Shown here: piece after piece, positions 42,628-53,853 of the stretch
Layout of the letters: each line of letters opens with the position of its first letter
How positions within the stretch are numbered: position 1 is the stretch's first letter
Assembly (NCBI GenBank): GCA_958510825.1
Contig: OY294049.1
Location: 434,001-498,000, forward strand
From: Brachypterus glaber
Taxonomy: Eukaryota > Arthropoda > Insecta > Coleoptera > Kateretidae
Reading direction: 5' to 3'
Length of the DNA: 64,000 nucleotides
Program-made: the position numbers and the translations under genes
Notes under the pieces: model-generated
Seen by the model: the letters and a program-made list of their open reading frames with translations, nothing else
What the model was told of the DNA's origin: nothing
The model's database searches: none

Positions 42628-43545
42628 GACCGTATCGGAGCGAACGGACGGGGGACTGAACGAGCGTACTCGACTCTGGCGGCAGGCCCGGCTTCTTTCG
42701 TGATGGCACCGCGTTCGCAGGGTCCCGCTCGGGGTCAATCTGTGGGAACGGCGGGACTCCAGAGGTGCCGTCCTCGGCCGAGGTGGACGGTGAGGGCTTT
42801 CATCTGTCGCCCGGATCGAACGCGGATCGTCTGTTTGACCGAGAGCTTTGTCGAAACGCCGTCGAAAGATGGAGTTCCCATAGTTTGAACATCGACGTCC
42901 AGCTTTTCGGCGTCGCATCGGCCCGCCAGCACGGAAATGCAATTTTCCGGAGGGCGCGGACCGAAAGGCTGAAGTGTCCAGATTGGAAATGTGCGGCCAT
43001 CATACCGTTGAGGGCGATATTTCAAATGGAAATAGGTGTCGAGCGCGAGCGTGTCGGCTGAACCGGCAAACGGTTTGCAACACCAGGAGAACGTGGAAAT
43101 TTCTGCGCCCGGCCCGTAGTCGGTACCGGGACAAATGCAATGTTATGGGCTAAAGATGACTTCGATTATCAAACTTATTCGAAAGAAAAAAAAACTAAAT
43201 TTCCACGGGTGCGATCTTCGAGGAGATAGCACTTCTTACTTGTCACGTCGCGTCAAAACTTGTGATATCTTGACCTAAAAATAGTCAGTATTGGCGCAAT
43301 TGAAAAGTTACTGACTTTTTTTTTTATAACTGATCTCTTGATCCCGGATAAGGTCAGTCGGTCGTTCGCATGAATCGTTTTTTATTTCTAAAGTTCGGGT
43401 TTTCCCGAAACATCGCCCTGCGCACTGAATTGTTAAAATCGTTAAGTAACGGCCTGCAGCAACTTTCTTTCCGCATTTAATTCGACAGGACGTTTTTTAT
43501 TCGTTAATGAAAAATATTATTCCGCTTCTATTATTATTATTATTA

Positions 43546-43610
<65 letters not shown>

Positions 43611-43644
43611 GTATCATCATCATCATCATCATCATTGTTTTTAT

Positions 43645-43682
<38 letters not shown>

Positions 43683-44099
43683 TAATAATAATTATTGTTC
43701 GTTATTTTGTAAATCATGATTATTATTTGCAAAACAAAAAAGTTAAAGTCCTACCATATTTGATTCAGGGAAACCGACTTTTAATAGAATTTTCGGAAAG
43801 ATCGGTAATTTTAATAAAATTAATCGATTTTTTTTTTTTTACTGTCGATCTTTTCACTATCGATTCTTTTTTTTTCTTTGAATCGATCTTATAGAATCGC
43901 AAAAATTCGGTAAAATCTTTTTTTTTAATTTTTCTTTTCTACGCCCAAATTTCTAGAGATTGGTTTGTACTGTACAATTATTAAAAATTAAAAAAAAATC
44001 GTAAAAAGTCCAAACGATTTGCAAAAAAAAAAATTAATATTGGTATATGGTAGACTGATGATGACTGGGTAAATGCTTTTTTTTTTTTACAAAAATTGT
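42628..44099. other. H1-H2B spacer, unit 3
   Basis: GC-rich block, compound trinucleotide repeat at about 43528-43693, then AT-rich sequence, as in unit 2. No gene recognised. Confidence 0.8.
43528..43693. repeat. Compound (TTA)n(CAT)n(AAT)n microsatellite, unit 3
   Basis: One TTA shorter than unit 2, same AAT extension. Confidence 0.95.
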
Positions 44100-44115
44100 G
44101 GTTCTGAAAAGAACC
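44100..44115 (-). terminator. Histone 3' stem-loop of H2B, unit 3
   Basis: Identical to the unit 1 H2B stem-loop. Confidence 0.95.
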
Positions 44116-44147
44116 GTTTTATGATTTATCAGCAGACACAGCACAGC

Positions 44148-44519
44148 TTATTTCGAGCTGGTGTATTTGGTCACGGCTTTCGTGCCTTCGCTGACGGCGT
44201 GCTTGGCCAATTCACCGGGCAACAAAAGACGCACCGCAGTCTGGATTTCCCTACTGGTGATGGTCGATCTTTTGTTGTAGTGAGCCAAACGGGAAGCTTC
44301 GGCGGCGATTCTCTCGAAGATGTCGTTGACGAAGCTGTTCATGATGCTCATGGCTTTGCTCGAGATACCGGTGTCGGGATGTACTTGTTTCAACACTTTG
44401 TAAATGTAGATTGCGTACGATTCCTTCCTCCTCTTCTTCTTTTTCTTGTCATTTTTGGAGATGTTTTTCTGGGCTTTTCCGGCCTTTTTGGCGGCCTTTC
44501 CGCTAGTCTTCGGTGGCAT
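44148..44519 (-). CDS. H2B: Core histone H2B, unit 3
   Basis: 123 residues, identical to the other units; TATA-like box retained, with element A3 beginning about 165 bp upstream of the ATG. Confidence 0.97.
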   Translation of the reverse strand: MPPKTSGKAAKKAGKAQKNISKNDKKKKKRRKESYAIYIYKVLKQVHPDTGISSKAMSIMNSFVNDIFERIAAEASRLAHYNKRSTITSREIQTAVRLLLPGELAKHAVSEGTKAVTKYTSSK

Positions 44520-44683
44520 TCTGTGTCGGTCGAATGCGATGTCGAAAGTAAAAAAAGAGGCACCTTTGGGATCCGTTTTAAACGCTCGCATCTAACATGG
44601 CCACGCCCCCGAACTATCGGTCTCGGGGATTGGTGGGGTTAGAGTCGATAAATAGGAGGTCGAATAAAATTTTGGCCATATTA
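44520..44683. promoter_or_regulatory. H2B/H2A divergent promoter, left part, unit 3 (H2A side cut by element A)
   Basis: H2B TATA-like box and H2A GATAAATA (44647-44654) remain; the H2A initiator is beyond element A3. Confidence 0.75.
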
Positions 44684-45009
44684 ACACAGTCGAGTGAGTG
44701 ACAGTGAAGAGGTCAGACGTCGCCCAGCAGATTTCCATTGAGTAAGATTATTTTGGTATATAATTATTCTAACTAACATATGCTCACTTGTAAGCTTGCT
44801 TGCTAAGTGTTGCAGCCCTTTTCACACTGTGGACTTAAGCCAATTCCCACGAACCGCTGAGGCTGGCGGTTTGGTGTGTTAAAGGTTCCCTGAGACCCCA
44901 ACCACTAACAATTAGTGCTTAACACTACCCCCCCCCCCCCCGCCCGGGGCCACCCAGGCCCCCGAGAACACTACTTCTATTTTTTTCCCTTCGAAATTCA
45001 AAAACCACT

Positions 45010-46476
45010 ATGGCTGAAAATATCGACGCCACCATGGCAAACTTCCCGAACCAACAAATGTCAGACTATTTCCAAGATCAAATCAAGGCCCAGACAGAGC
45101 ACTATAAAATCCAGGCTGAATCACATAAAAATCAGCTCGTATTCCTTCAGACACAACTAGCCACCGCAAACGAGACCATCAATGGACTCCGCGAGGAAAT
45201 TTCCCGCCTCTCCTCTCAAATAGGGACACTCTTATCCCAAAAAACCCAAACTCCCACCCAAGAGCTCTCCGATGCCCCCGATCATTTCGAAACGGACATG
45301 TCCGTAGTAGAGACTGATTCGGACTCAGTCCGGTCCCCCCTTGCCTCCCCGCGCAAGCGCTTAAACCGGCGCAGAAGGAAACACAAATTAAATTCAGACC
45401 TAGAAGAAAAACCCGCAAAGACCCAAAAAACCCCCGGCAAAGCGACTGCCTCCGAAGAAGTCGCTAACCCCTCCGGCTCAGGGCCCCAACCCCCCGTTAC
45501 GGCCCCTGTAAACCCAAAAACCCAAGCTACTGGCCCAGGAACCCCCCCCGACCAGGAAGCCCACAAAACCCCCAAAATCCCCCCCATCATCATTCGAGCC
45601 CCTGAAAAATGGCTAGCCTTGTCCCGCCACTTCAACTCCCAAAAAGTAAACATCCTCCACGCGAAAAATACCTCCGAAGGAGTGCAAATTCGCACCCAGA
45701 CCAGTGACGACTTCCGCAAAGTCACTAGGCACTTAGACACCGAAAAAATTCCCTATCATAGTTTTACCCTCCCGGAGGACAAGGCAATCCACGCCGTAAT
45801 CCGGGGAATCCCCACCCAGATAGACGTCGCAGACGTCCAAGCCGCTCTTATCGAGCGTGGCTACCTCCCCACGTCAGTCGCGAGAATGACGCGCACTAAA
45901 GACAAGACCCCCATGCCCCTGATCCTAGTCATCCTCCCCAAGGTGACAGGACAACAGCACCCCATATTTAAAGAGACTAGGCTTCTACACCTAGTCATAA
46001 AGGTCGAAAGCCAGACCTATAAACCCAAATTCAGGCAATGTCACAAATGCCAACTCTTCGGCCACTCCCAGGCCAATTGCAACGCCCCTGCCAAATGCGT
46101 AAAATGCGCACAAGACCACCACACAACAAAGTGTGAAAAACCCCGTCACACGGACGCAAAATGCGCCAACTGCCTGGGCCCCCACACGGCAAACTATCAT
46201 AAATGCCCCAAACACCCATCAAACATCGCTCCAACCCGTACAAGGGTCATACCCCCAACCCAAAAATTCACCCCGGGCATCTCCTACGCCCAAAAGGCAA
46301 CCAACGCCGCCACCCCACAACAACCCAAGGCGGCCCCAGGTCCCAGTGCAAATCCCCCCAATATTTTTGATCAATCCCAAATTTCAAAAATCCACACCTT
46401 CATGCAAGAATTCGCCAGCTTCATGCAGGCTTTTGGCTCCCTTCAATTACCCAATCTAGGCCCCCAAAATGTCTAG
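45010..46476 (+). CDS. Element A copy 3 ORF1: Gag-like protein
   Basis: 488 residues, protein identical by eye to copy 1 although the DNA has at least five synonymous changes (for example GCT to GCA in EEKPAKTQ). Confidence 0.92.
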   Translation: MAENIDATMANFPNQQMSDYFQDQIKAQTEHYKIQAESHKNQLVFLQTQLATANETINGLREEISRLSSQIGTLLSQKTQTPTQELSDAPDHFETDMSVVETDSDSVRSPLASPRKRLNRRRRKHKLNSDLEEKPAKTQKTPGKATASEEVANPSGSGPQPPVTAPVNPKTQATGPGTPPDQEAHKTPKIPPIIIRAPEKWLALSRHFNSQKVNILHAKNTSEGVQIRTQTSDDFRKVTRHLDTEKIPYHSFTLPEDKAIHAVIRGIPTQIDVADVQAALIERGYLPTSVARMTRTKDKTPMPLILVILPKVTGQQHPIFKETRLLHLVIKVESQTYKPKFRQCHKCQLFGHSQANCNAPAKCVKCAQDHHTTKCEKPRHTDAKCANCLGPHTANYHKCPKHPSNIAPTRTRVIPPTQKFTPGISYAQKATNAATPQQPKAAPGPSANPPNIFDQSQISKIHTFMQEFASFMQAFGSLQLPNLGPQNV

Positions 46477-49216
46477 ACAAACAAAACCCAGAGCCCTTAA
46501 AATAGTCACCTGGAACGCTGATAGCCTCAATTCAAAAAAACCGGAACTCATAGAATTTCTACACGAAAATCAAATAGATATAGCCCTCATCCAAGAGACT
46601 GGTCTTAAACCACATCATAGGGGTACCATACCCAACTATTCCTGCTACCGTAACGATAGACTCCAGGACCGCAAAGGAGGCACAGCAATCTATATCAAAA
46701 AACACATATCTCACGATCTTCTTCATGCGCCCCCCACACAAAGCGATCAAGTCGAAACTACCTCCATATTCGTCAACATGCACGACAATTCCAAATTCAG
46801 GATCGTGTCCCTCTACAAACCCCCAAATAAGGAGGTCAGACCCGCCGACTTCGAAGGCTACTTTAACGACAATCATCCAACAATCCTAGCCGGAGACTTG
46901 AATTGCAAACACGCCCTTTGGCACTCTAGAACAACTACGGCCAACGGCCGTAGGCTTTACGAAATATTACAACGTAACCATATAATGGTTACCGCACCCG
47001 ATTCCCCAACCCACTATGGCCACGGCCTTCCTGATATCCTTGACATCGTTTTGTATAAAAACACGACACTAAACATTAACATCGAACTAAGACACGAACT
47101 AAGCTCCGACCACCTTCCAATCATTATCACGGCAGGAGGCATACCAACCGCAAATCACACCAAAAAAACCGTTTACAACTTCTCCTATATATCCGAACTC
47201 CTAGAAAGCAACACCAAAATCAATTCAATAAATTCCGTCCAAGAACTAGATATTGCAGTAACCACCCTCACCAATACCATAAAATCCGCAATGGACAGCG
47301 CCAAATTAATCAAAAAAGTAGATATCCAAAACCCACAGGACCTTCCCCGAGATCTCAAAGACTTAATCAGAGAGAAAAACCGACTTCTTCGTCGTGCACG
47401 CACCCTCCAAGACCCCCATATTAAACGCGAAGCAAACAGACTTACCCAGGAAGTCAAAGACCGACTAAACGTACTAGCAAATTCCCGCTGGGAGGGAAAA
47501 ATAAAGTCACTCAACCCCCAGGATAGATCACTTTGGAGAATGGCCAAAACCCTATCCCTCGACCACCAACGAGGCATGCCCCCAATTCACGGCGAAAGAG
47601 GAGTCGTCTACTCCACCCCCGAAAAAGCCGAAGCATTTGCTGACGCAATGCGGAAACAATTTCAACCAAACCCTCCAATCCCCCCCGACTCCGACTCCGA
47701 ATCAGAGACCGACTCCGAGCCCGACTCGGACGACGAGAACTACGAGCAACTCATGCATGAAAGAGACATAAACCACATCTATAATAGAGTCACTAACCAA
47801 GTCGAAAACGACATTATCACCCCCACATCCCCCGAGGAAATCAAACGCATCATCAAAAATCTCCCAAAAAGGAAAGCCCCCGGTCCCGACCAAATACCGA
47901 ATAAAATTCTTAAAATACTCCCCCGGAAAACCATTATGGAAATCGTTAACATTGTTAACGCAATGCTCAGACTGCGCCACTTCCCAAAGCCCTGGAAAAA
48001 CGCAGACGTAATAGTTATCAAAAAACCCGGACAAAATCCAACTTTTGCTGAAAGCTACCGCCCCATAAGCCTCCTTTCCTCCCTAGGCAAAATAGCCGAG
48101 AAAGTCATACTAACCAGACTTCAAACTCTAGTTGAAGAACTAAATCTCCTTCCAAATGAGCAATTCGGCTTCCGAAGCAGACACTCCACAGTCCACCAGG
48201 TAGCTCGCCTGGTAGACTCTGTAACGGACGGACTAAATAGGCGCGAAGCCGCGGGACTGATCCTCCTGGACATCGCAAAAGCCTTCGATAAGGTTTGGCA
48301 CAAAGGTCTTGTAGCCAAACTCCACTTTCTCGGCCTCCCCCCAGGCATCACCAAACTCATAGCCTCCTTCCTCAAAGGCAGAGATTTTCAGATAAAAATA
48401 GGCGACTGTAAGTCCAACACCCGCCGCATCAGAGCTGGCGTGCCACAAGGTTCCCCACTATCCCCCCTTCTGTACAACCTCTTTACGGCAGATATTCCAA
48501 AAACACAGGGCACTGAACTAGCCCTGTTCGCCGATGACACCGGCATCCTAGCAAAAGCCAGAAACCCCCAGCGCATCCATATCGCCCTCCAGCGCCAAAT
48601 GGATGCCCTAATCAAATGGTTCTCCAAATGGAAAATCAAAGTAAACGCCAATAAAACCAAAGGCATCCTAATCTCTAGGATTAGAAGAGGCCCACCCCAA
48701 CCCATTCAGATAAATGGCCACCCCATTAACTGGGAAAACCATGCCAAATACCTCGGCATTACAATCTCCAAAAACTTGACGTGGGATCAGCACGTCAAAA
48801 ACACCCTCCAAATAGCAAATTGCCGCCTCTCCAAACTCTATCCCTTAATAGGCAGAAAGAGTCCCCTATCCATTAAAAACAAACTTCTTCTCTACAACCA
48901 AACCCTAAAGCCGGTACTTCTTTACGGAGCCCCAGCCTGGAATAAAATCACCCTTAACAAAACGCTCTCAGCAAAACTTCAGGCCTTCCAAAACAAGGCA
49001 CTCAGAATATGCCTCGATGCCCCCTGGTTCATGAGGAACAACCAAATACACAGAGATCTCGAAATGCCCCTCCTAAAAACGGAAATCATCCGCTACAGCA
49101 CGTCTTTTATACAAGACAATTTAGATCACCCAAACCCCCTCATTTCAAACTTTCTAGATTACGATCATGAAATACACAACACTCACAAAAAGATCAAGAA
49201 CGTCCTCAACCAGTAA
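46469..49216 (+). CDS. Element A copy 3 ORF2: endonuclease-reverse transcriptase
   Basis: 915 residues, protein identical by eye to copies 1, 2 and 4, while I count at least eleven nucleotide differences from copy 1, all synonymous (for example near 46747, 48009 and 48440). Evidence of selection on the protein. Confidence 0.95.
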   Translation: MSRQTKPRALKIVTWNADSLNSKKPELIEFLHENQIDIALIQETGLKPHHRGTIPNYSCYRNDRLQDRKGGTAIYIKKHISHDLLHAPPTQSDQVETTSIFVNMHDNSKFRIVSLYKPPNKEVRPADFEGYFNDNHPTILAGDLNCKHALWHSRTTTANGRRLYEILQRNHIMVTAPDSPTHYGHGLPDILDIVLYKNTTLNINIELRHELSSDHLPIIITAGGIPTANHTKKTVYNFSYISELLESNTKINSINSVQELDIAVTTLTNTIKSAMDSAKLIKKVDIQNPQDLPRDLKDLIREKNRLLRRARTLQDPHIKREANRLTQEVKDRLNVLANSRWEGKIKSLNPQDRSLWRMAKTLSLDHQRGMPPIHGERGVVYSTPEKAEAFADAMRKQFQPNPPIPPDSDSESETDSEPDSDDENYEQLMHERDINHIYNRVTNQVENDIITPTSPEEIKRIIKNLPKRKAPGPDQIPNKILKILPRKTIMEIVNIVNAMLRLRHFPKPWKNADVIVIKKPGQNPTFAESYRPISLLSSLGKIAEKVILTRLQTLVEELNLLPNEQFGFRSRHSTVHQVARLVDSVTDGLNRREAAGLILLDIAKAFDKVWHKGLVAKLHFLGLPPGITKLIASFLKGRDFQIKIGDCKSNTRRIRAGVPQGSPLSPLLYNLFTADIPKTQGTELALFADDTGILAKARNPQRIHIALQRQMDALIKWFSKWKIKVNANKTKGILISRIRRGPPQPIQINGHPINWENHAKYLGITISKNLTWDQHVKNTLQIANCRLSKLYPLIGRKSPLSIKNKLLLYNQTLKPVLLYGAPAWNKITLNKTLSAKLQAFQNKALRICLDAPWFMRNNQIHRDLEMPLLKTEIIRYSTSFIQDNLDHPNPLISNFLDYDHEIHNTHKKIKNVLNQ

Positions 49217-49238
49217 TGGTACCCACTAACTCAGGACA

Positions 49239-49434
49239 GATGCATTCCCAGCATCAGTGAGATAGTCTCACTCCTCCCGCACATCCCTCCTCTCCCTATC
49301 ACATCCCTCCACATCCCCCTCCCACCCACTCCACAGCGCCAAATTATGACAGATGCAACTCGCATCAGTGAGCAGAGACTCACTCCCCCCAAATTATGAC
49401 AGATGCAACTCGCATCAGTGAGCATAGACTCACT
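49239..49434 (+). repeat. Element A copy 3 3' UTR hairpin array
   Basis: Three paired-hairpin repeats with stems unchanged; flanking bases differ slightly (ACTCAGG for ATACAGG, ACATCC for CCATCC). Confidence 0.8.
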
Positions 49435-49588
49435 GCCCCAACTTTCAATTCAGATTAAATATTTTTTTTTAGATAAATGAGCCATAGGCTGCGCCTGTCT
49501 CTTAAAGACCCAAACAAACTATTGATGATGATTTTGGCCATATTATCATTAACATTTGCTCGTGTAAGGTGTTACTGAACTAAACTAA

Positions 49589-49969
<381 letters not shown>

Positions 49970-50018
49970 ACTGTTGGAGAATCATCATCAAAAAAAAAAA
50001 CACACAACAGCATAGAAC

Positions 50019-50034
50019 GGCCCTTCTCAGGGCC
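50019..50034 (+). terminator. Histone 3' stem-loop of H2A, unit 3
   Basis: TCTC-loop variant, as in the other units. Confidence 0.93.
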
Positions 50035-50916
50035 ACAATTTGTTTACTGTATAAAAAGAATTTACTGCTTCCGTAGTGTGTTGTTCAAGTGTAGTAGGTA
50101 TATGCCGTACATACGGTACACTTAGTGTGTGAGTGATGTCACGAATATCGGTGACGTACGTCCACTCGGTAGTGTTTGATTTGGACTGTTTACCGTAACA
50201 CACGGTAATTACTGTTTGTCTGCCACCGTACATACGGTGTTTGTTGTGCACAAAGATATAGTATTCACGGTACTTGGTTTTATGGATATTTACCGTACAC
50301 ACGGCACTTGGTAGTGTTCACCGTACACACGGTGAGGTGATTAGTGTCTAACACCGTACGTACGTCAGTACGGTGTTTTTTCACGAATATAGTGTTCACC
50401 GTACACACGGTACTTTTTTTTGTGTTTGTAAGTGCTTGCCAGAAGTGATTGATAAGAAGTCACAAGCAAGTCCAAACGAGCCGAATAGGTGCCGCCTCTT
50501 CGAGGTGAGTCTTAGATATAAGGATGCACGTCGAACGAACTGGTATCTAGAAGAACTAAAAAAAAAAATACCGCCGCCAACAAAATAGTGCTTTCCCCTG
50601 TTAAATCAAAAACGAAAACTTTGTTTTTTTTTAAAAAAAGCCTACAACTTTGGATAATCAATCAACCTATGTTCAAAATTTCAAGTCTTTAGCCCGAAGC
50701 GTTCTTGAGTTCTCGTGGTCACAAATTTCCCGGACACACAGACAGACAGAATTTTTTTGTAATTTTACGGAAATCATATTTTTTTGGATATAAAAACTCC
50801 GGAAACGTAAAAAAAAGCGTTAAATTTTTTTTTCGAAATTGATCGGCAGTCGACCTGTTAAGACATCTCCTTTCGTTCTTCTTCAATTACAATCCAACTC
50901 GAAATTTGAAGAAAAA

Positions 50917-50952
<36 letters not shown>

Positions 50953-51105
50953 GGACTTTTTCGTTCCAAACGAAAATTGATAGAAAAAAAAAATTGAAAA
51001 AAAAAATTCGAAAAAATTTTTTTTTAAACCATCGATTATTATTGTGCCGCACCCCAAATCGGACCCGCGGAATCCGCGACTTTTTTTTGACTTTCTGATT
51101 TTTAC
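50035..51105. other. H2A-5S spacer with CCGTAC palindrome cluster, unit 3
   Basis: Palindromes at about 50101-50421, then A/T-run sequence leading directly into the intact 5S gene. Confidence 0.75.
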
Positions 51106-51225
51106 GGCAACGACCATACCACTTTGAGAATGCCAGTTCTCGTCCGATCACTGAAGCCAAGCAAAGTCGGGCGCGGTTAGTACTTGGATGGGTGACCGCT
51201 TGGGAACACCGCGTGCCGTTGCCCC
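51106..51225 (+). rRNA. 5S ribosomal RNA gene, intact, unit 3
   Basis: 120 nt. GGCAACG at the 5' end pairs with CGTTGCC near the 3' end (helix I). The middle has CTCGTCCGATCACTGAAG and GGGCGCGGTTAGTACTTGG, closely matching insect 5S rRNA. A run of six T at 51226-51231 is the Pol III terminator. Transcribed by Pol III from its internal control region. It lies in the histone repeat between H2A and H4 and is the empty target for element C. Confidence 0.96.
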
Positions 51226-51495
51226 TTTTTTGTTTTCGTTTGGACGTTTTTTTTTTTTGCGAAGATTCTTGCATTACAGCCGGTCAGAGCATGCATCATC
51301 CCCTGATTTGGAATTCCCTCTAATCGGATTTTAATTCTCGCATTTCTCGATTTATCCATATTACGTAGGTACTGATGTAAAATGTCAACAGAGGTAGGTA
51401 CATACACTCGTACACATTTATTTTATTTTATACGGCTGAAATTAAACAAAACATTGGGCAAGGGTAAATTCCTTTTCTCTGATGAGAGAACTTGT

Positions 51496-51511
51496 GGTTC
51501 TGAAAAGAACC
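51496..51511 (-). terminator. Histone 3' stem-loop of H4, unit 3
   Basis: Identical to the unit 1 H4 stem-loop. Confidence 0.95.
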
Positions 51512-51548
51512 GTTTTTCTTTGTGTTTTCGTTTTTGTCAACGTTGGTT

Positions 51549-52057
<509 letters not shown>

Positions 52058-52386
52058 TTATAATAAGAGTCGAGTGAGTGACAGTGAAGAGGTCAGACGT
52101 CGCCCAGCAGATTTCCATTGAGTAAGATTATTTTGGTATATAATTATTCTAACTAACATATGCTCACTTGTAAGCTTGCTTGCTAAGTGTTGCAGCCCTT
52201 TTCACACTGTGGACTTAAGCCAATTCCCACGAACCGCTGAGGCTGGCGGTTTGGTGTGTTAAAGGTTCCCTGAGACCCCAACCACTAACAATTAGTGCTT
52301 AACACTACACCCCCCCCCCGCCCGGGGCCACCCAGGCCCCCGAGAACACTACTTCTATTTTTTCCCTTCGAAATTCAAAAACCACT

Positions 52387-53853
52387 ATGGCTGAAAATAT
52401 CGACGCCACCATGGCAAACTTCCCGAACCAACAAATGTCAGACTACTTCCAAGATCAAATCAAGGCCCAGACAGAGCACTATAAAATCCAGGCTGAATCA
52501 CATAAAAATCAGCTCGTATTCCTTCAGACACAACTAGCCACCGCAAACGAGACCATCAATGGACTCCGCGAGGAAATTTCCCGCCTCTCCTCTCAAATAG
52601 GGACACTCTTATCCCAAAAAACCCAAACTCCCACCCAAGAGCTCTCCGATGCCCCCGATCATTTCGAAACGGACATGTCCGTAGTAGAGACTGATTCGGA
52701 CTCAGTCCGGTCCCCCCTTGCCTCCCCGCGCAAGCGCTTAAACCGGCGCAGAAGGAAACACAAATTAAATTCAGACCTAGAAGAAAAACCCGCTAAGACC
52801 CAAAAAACCCCCGGCAAAGCGACTGCCTCCGAAGAAGTCGCTAACCCCTCCGGCTCAGGGCCCCAACCCCCCGTTACGGCCCCTGTAAACCCAAAAACCC
52901 AAGCTACTGGCCCAGGAACCCCCCCCGACCAGGAAGCCCACAAAACCCCCAAAATCCCCCCCATCATCATTCGAGCCCCTGAAAAATGGCTAGCCTTGTC
53001 CCGCCACTTCAACTCCCAAAAAGTAAACATCCTCCACGCGAAAAATACCTCCGAAGGAGTGCAAATTCGCACCCAGACCAGTGACGACTTCCGCAAAGTC
53101 ACTAGGCACTTAGACACCGAAAAAATTCCCTATCATAGTTTTACCCTCCCGGAGGACAAGGCAATCCACGCCGTAATCCGGGGAATCCCCACCCAGATAG
53201 ACGTCGCAGACGTCCAAGCCGCTCTTATCGAGCGTGGCTACCTCCCCACGTCAGTCGCGAGAATGACGCGCACTAAAGACAAGACCCCCATGCCCCTGAT
53301 CCTAGTCATCCTTCCCAAGGTGACAGGACAACAGCACCCCATATTTAAAGAGACTAGGCTTCTACACCTAGTCATAAAGGTCGAAAGCCAGACCTATAAA
53401 CCCAAATTCAGGCAATGTCACAAATGCCAACTCTTCGGCCACTCCCAGGCCAATTGCAACGCCCCGGCCAAATGCGTAAAATGCGCACAAGACCACCACA
53501 CAACAAAGTGTGAAAAACCCCGTCACACGGACGCAAAATGCGCCAACTGCCTGGGCCCCCACACGGCAAACTATCATAAATGCCCCAAACACCCATCAAA
53601 CATCGCTCCAACCCGTACAAGGGTCATACCCCCAACCCAAAAATTCACCCCGGGCATCTCCTACGCCCAAAAGGCAACCAACGCCGCCACCCCACAACAA
53701 CCCAAGGCAGCCCCAGATCCCAGTGCAAATCCCCCCAATATTTTTGATCAATCCCAAATTTCAAAAATCCACACCTTCATGCAAGAATTCGCCAGCTTCA
53801 TGCAGGCTTTTGGCTCCCTTCAATTACCCAATCTAGGCCCCCAAAATGTCTAG
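52387..53853 (+). CDS. Element A copy 4 ORF1: Gag-like protein
   Basis: 488 residues; one change from copy 1, Gly to Asp in KAAPDPS. Otherwise the same. Confidence 0.92.
   Translation: MAENIDATMANFPNQQMSDYFQDQIKAQTEHYKIQAESHKNQLVFLQTQLATANETINGLREEISRLSSQIGTLLSQKTQTPTQELSDAPDHFETDMSVVETDSDSVRSPLASPRKRLNRRRRKHKLNSDLEEKPAKTQKTPGKATASEEVANPSGSGPQPPVTAPVNPKTQATGPGTPPDQEAHKTPKIPPIIIRAPEKWLALSRHFNSQKVNILHAKNTSEGVQIRTQTSDDFRKVTRHLDTEKIPYHSFTLPEDKAIHAVIRGIPTQIDVADVQAALIERGYLPTSVARMTRTKDKTPMPLILVILPKVTGQQHPIFKETRLLHLVIKVESQTYKPKFRQCHKCQLFGHSQANCNAPAKCVKCAQDHHTTKCEKPRHTDAKCANCLGPHTANYHKCPKHPSNIAPTRTRVIPPTQKFTPGISYAQKATNAATPQQPKAAPDPSANPPNIFDQSQISKIHTFMQEFASFMQAFGSLQLPNLGPQNV

Larger units (their letters stand above)
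44684..49530 (+). mobile_element. Element A, copy 3: in the H2A core promoter
   Basis: Same target as copy 2 but a 15-bp duplication ATTTTGGCCATATTA (44669-44683 and 49531-49545), only four filler bases (ACAC), and tail ATTGATGATG. It is the most diverged copy: a longer C run in the leader, an extra T before ORF1, and many synonymous changes in both ORFs. It represents a separate source lineage. Confidence 0.95.
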
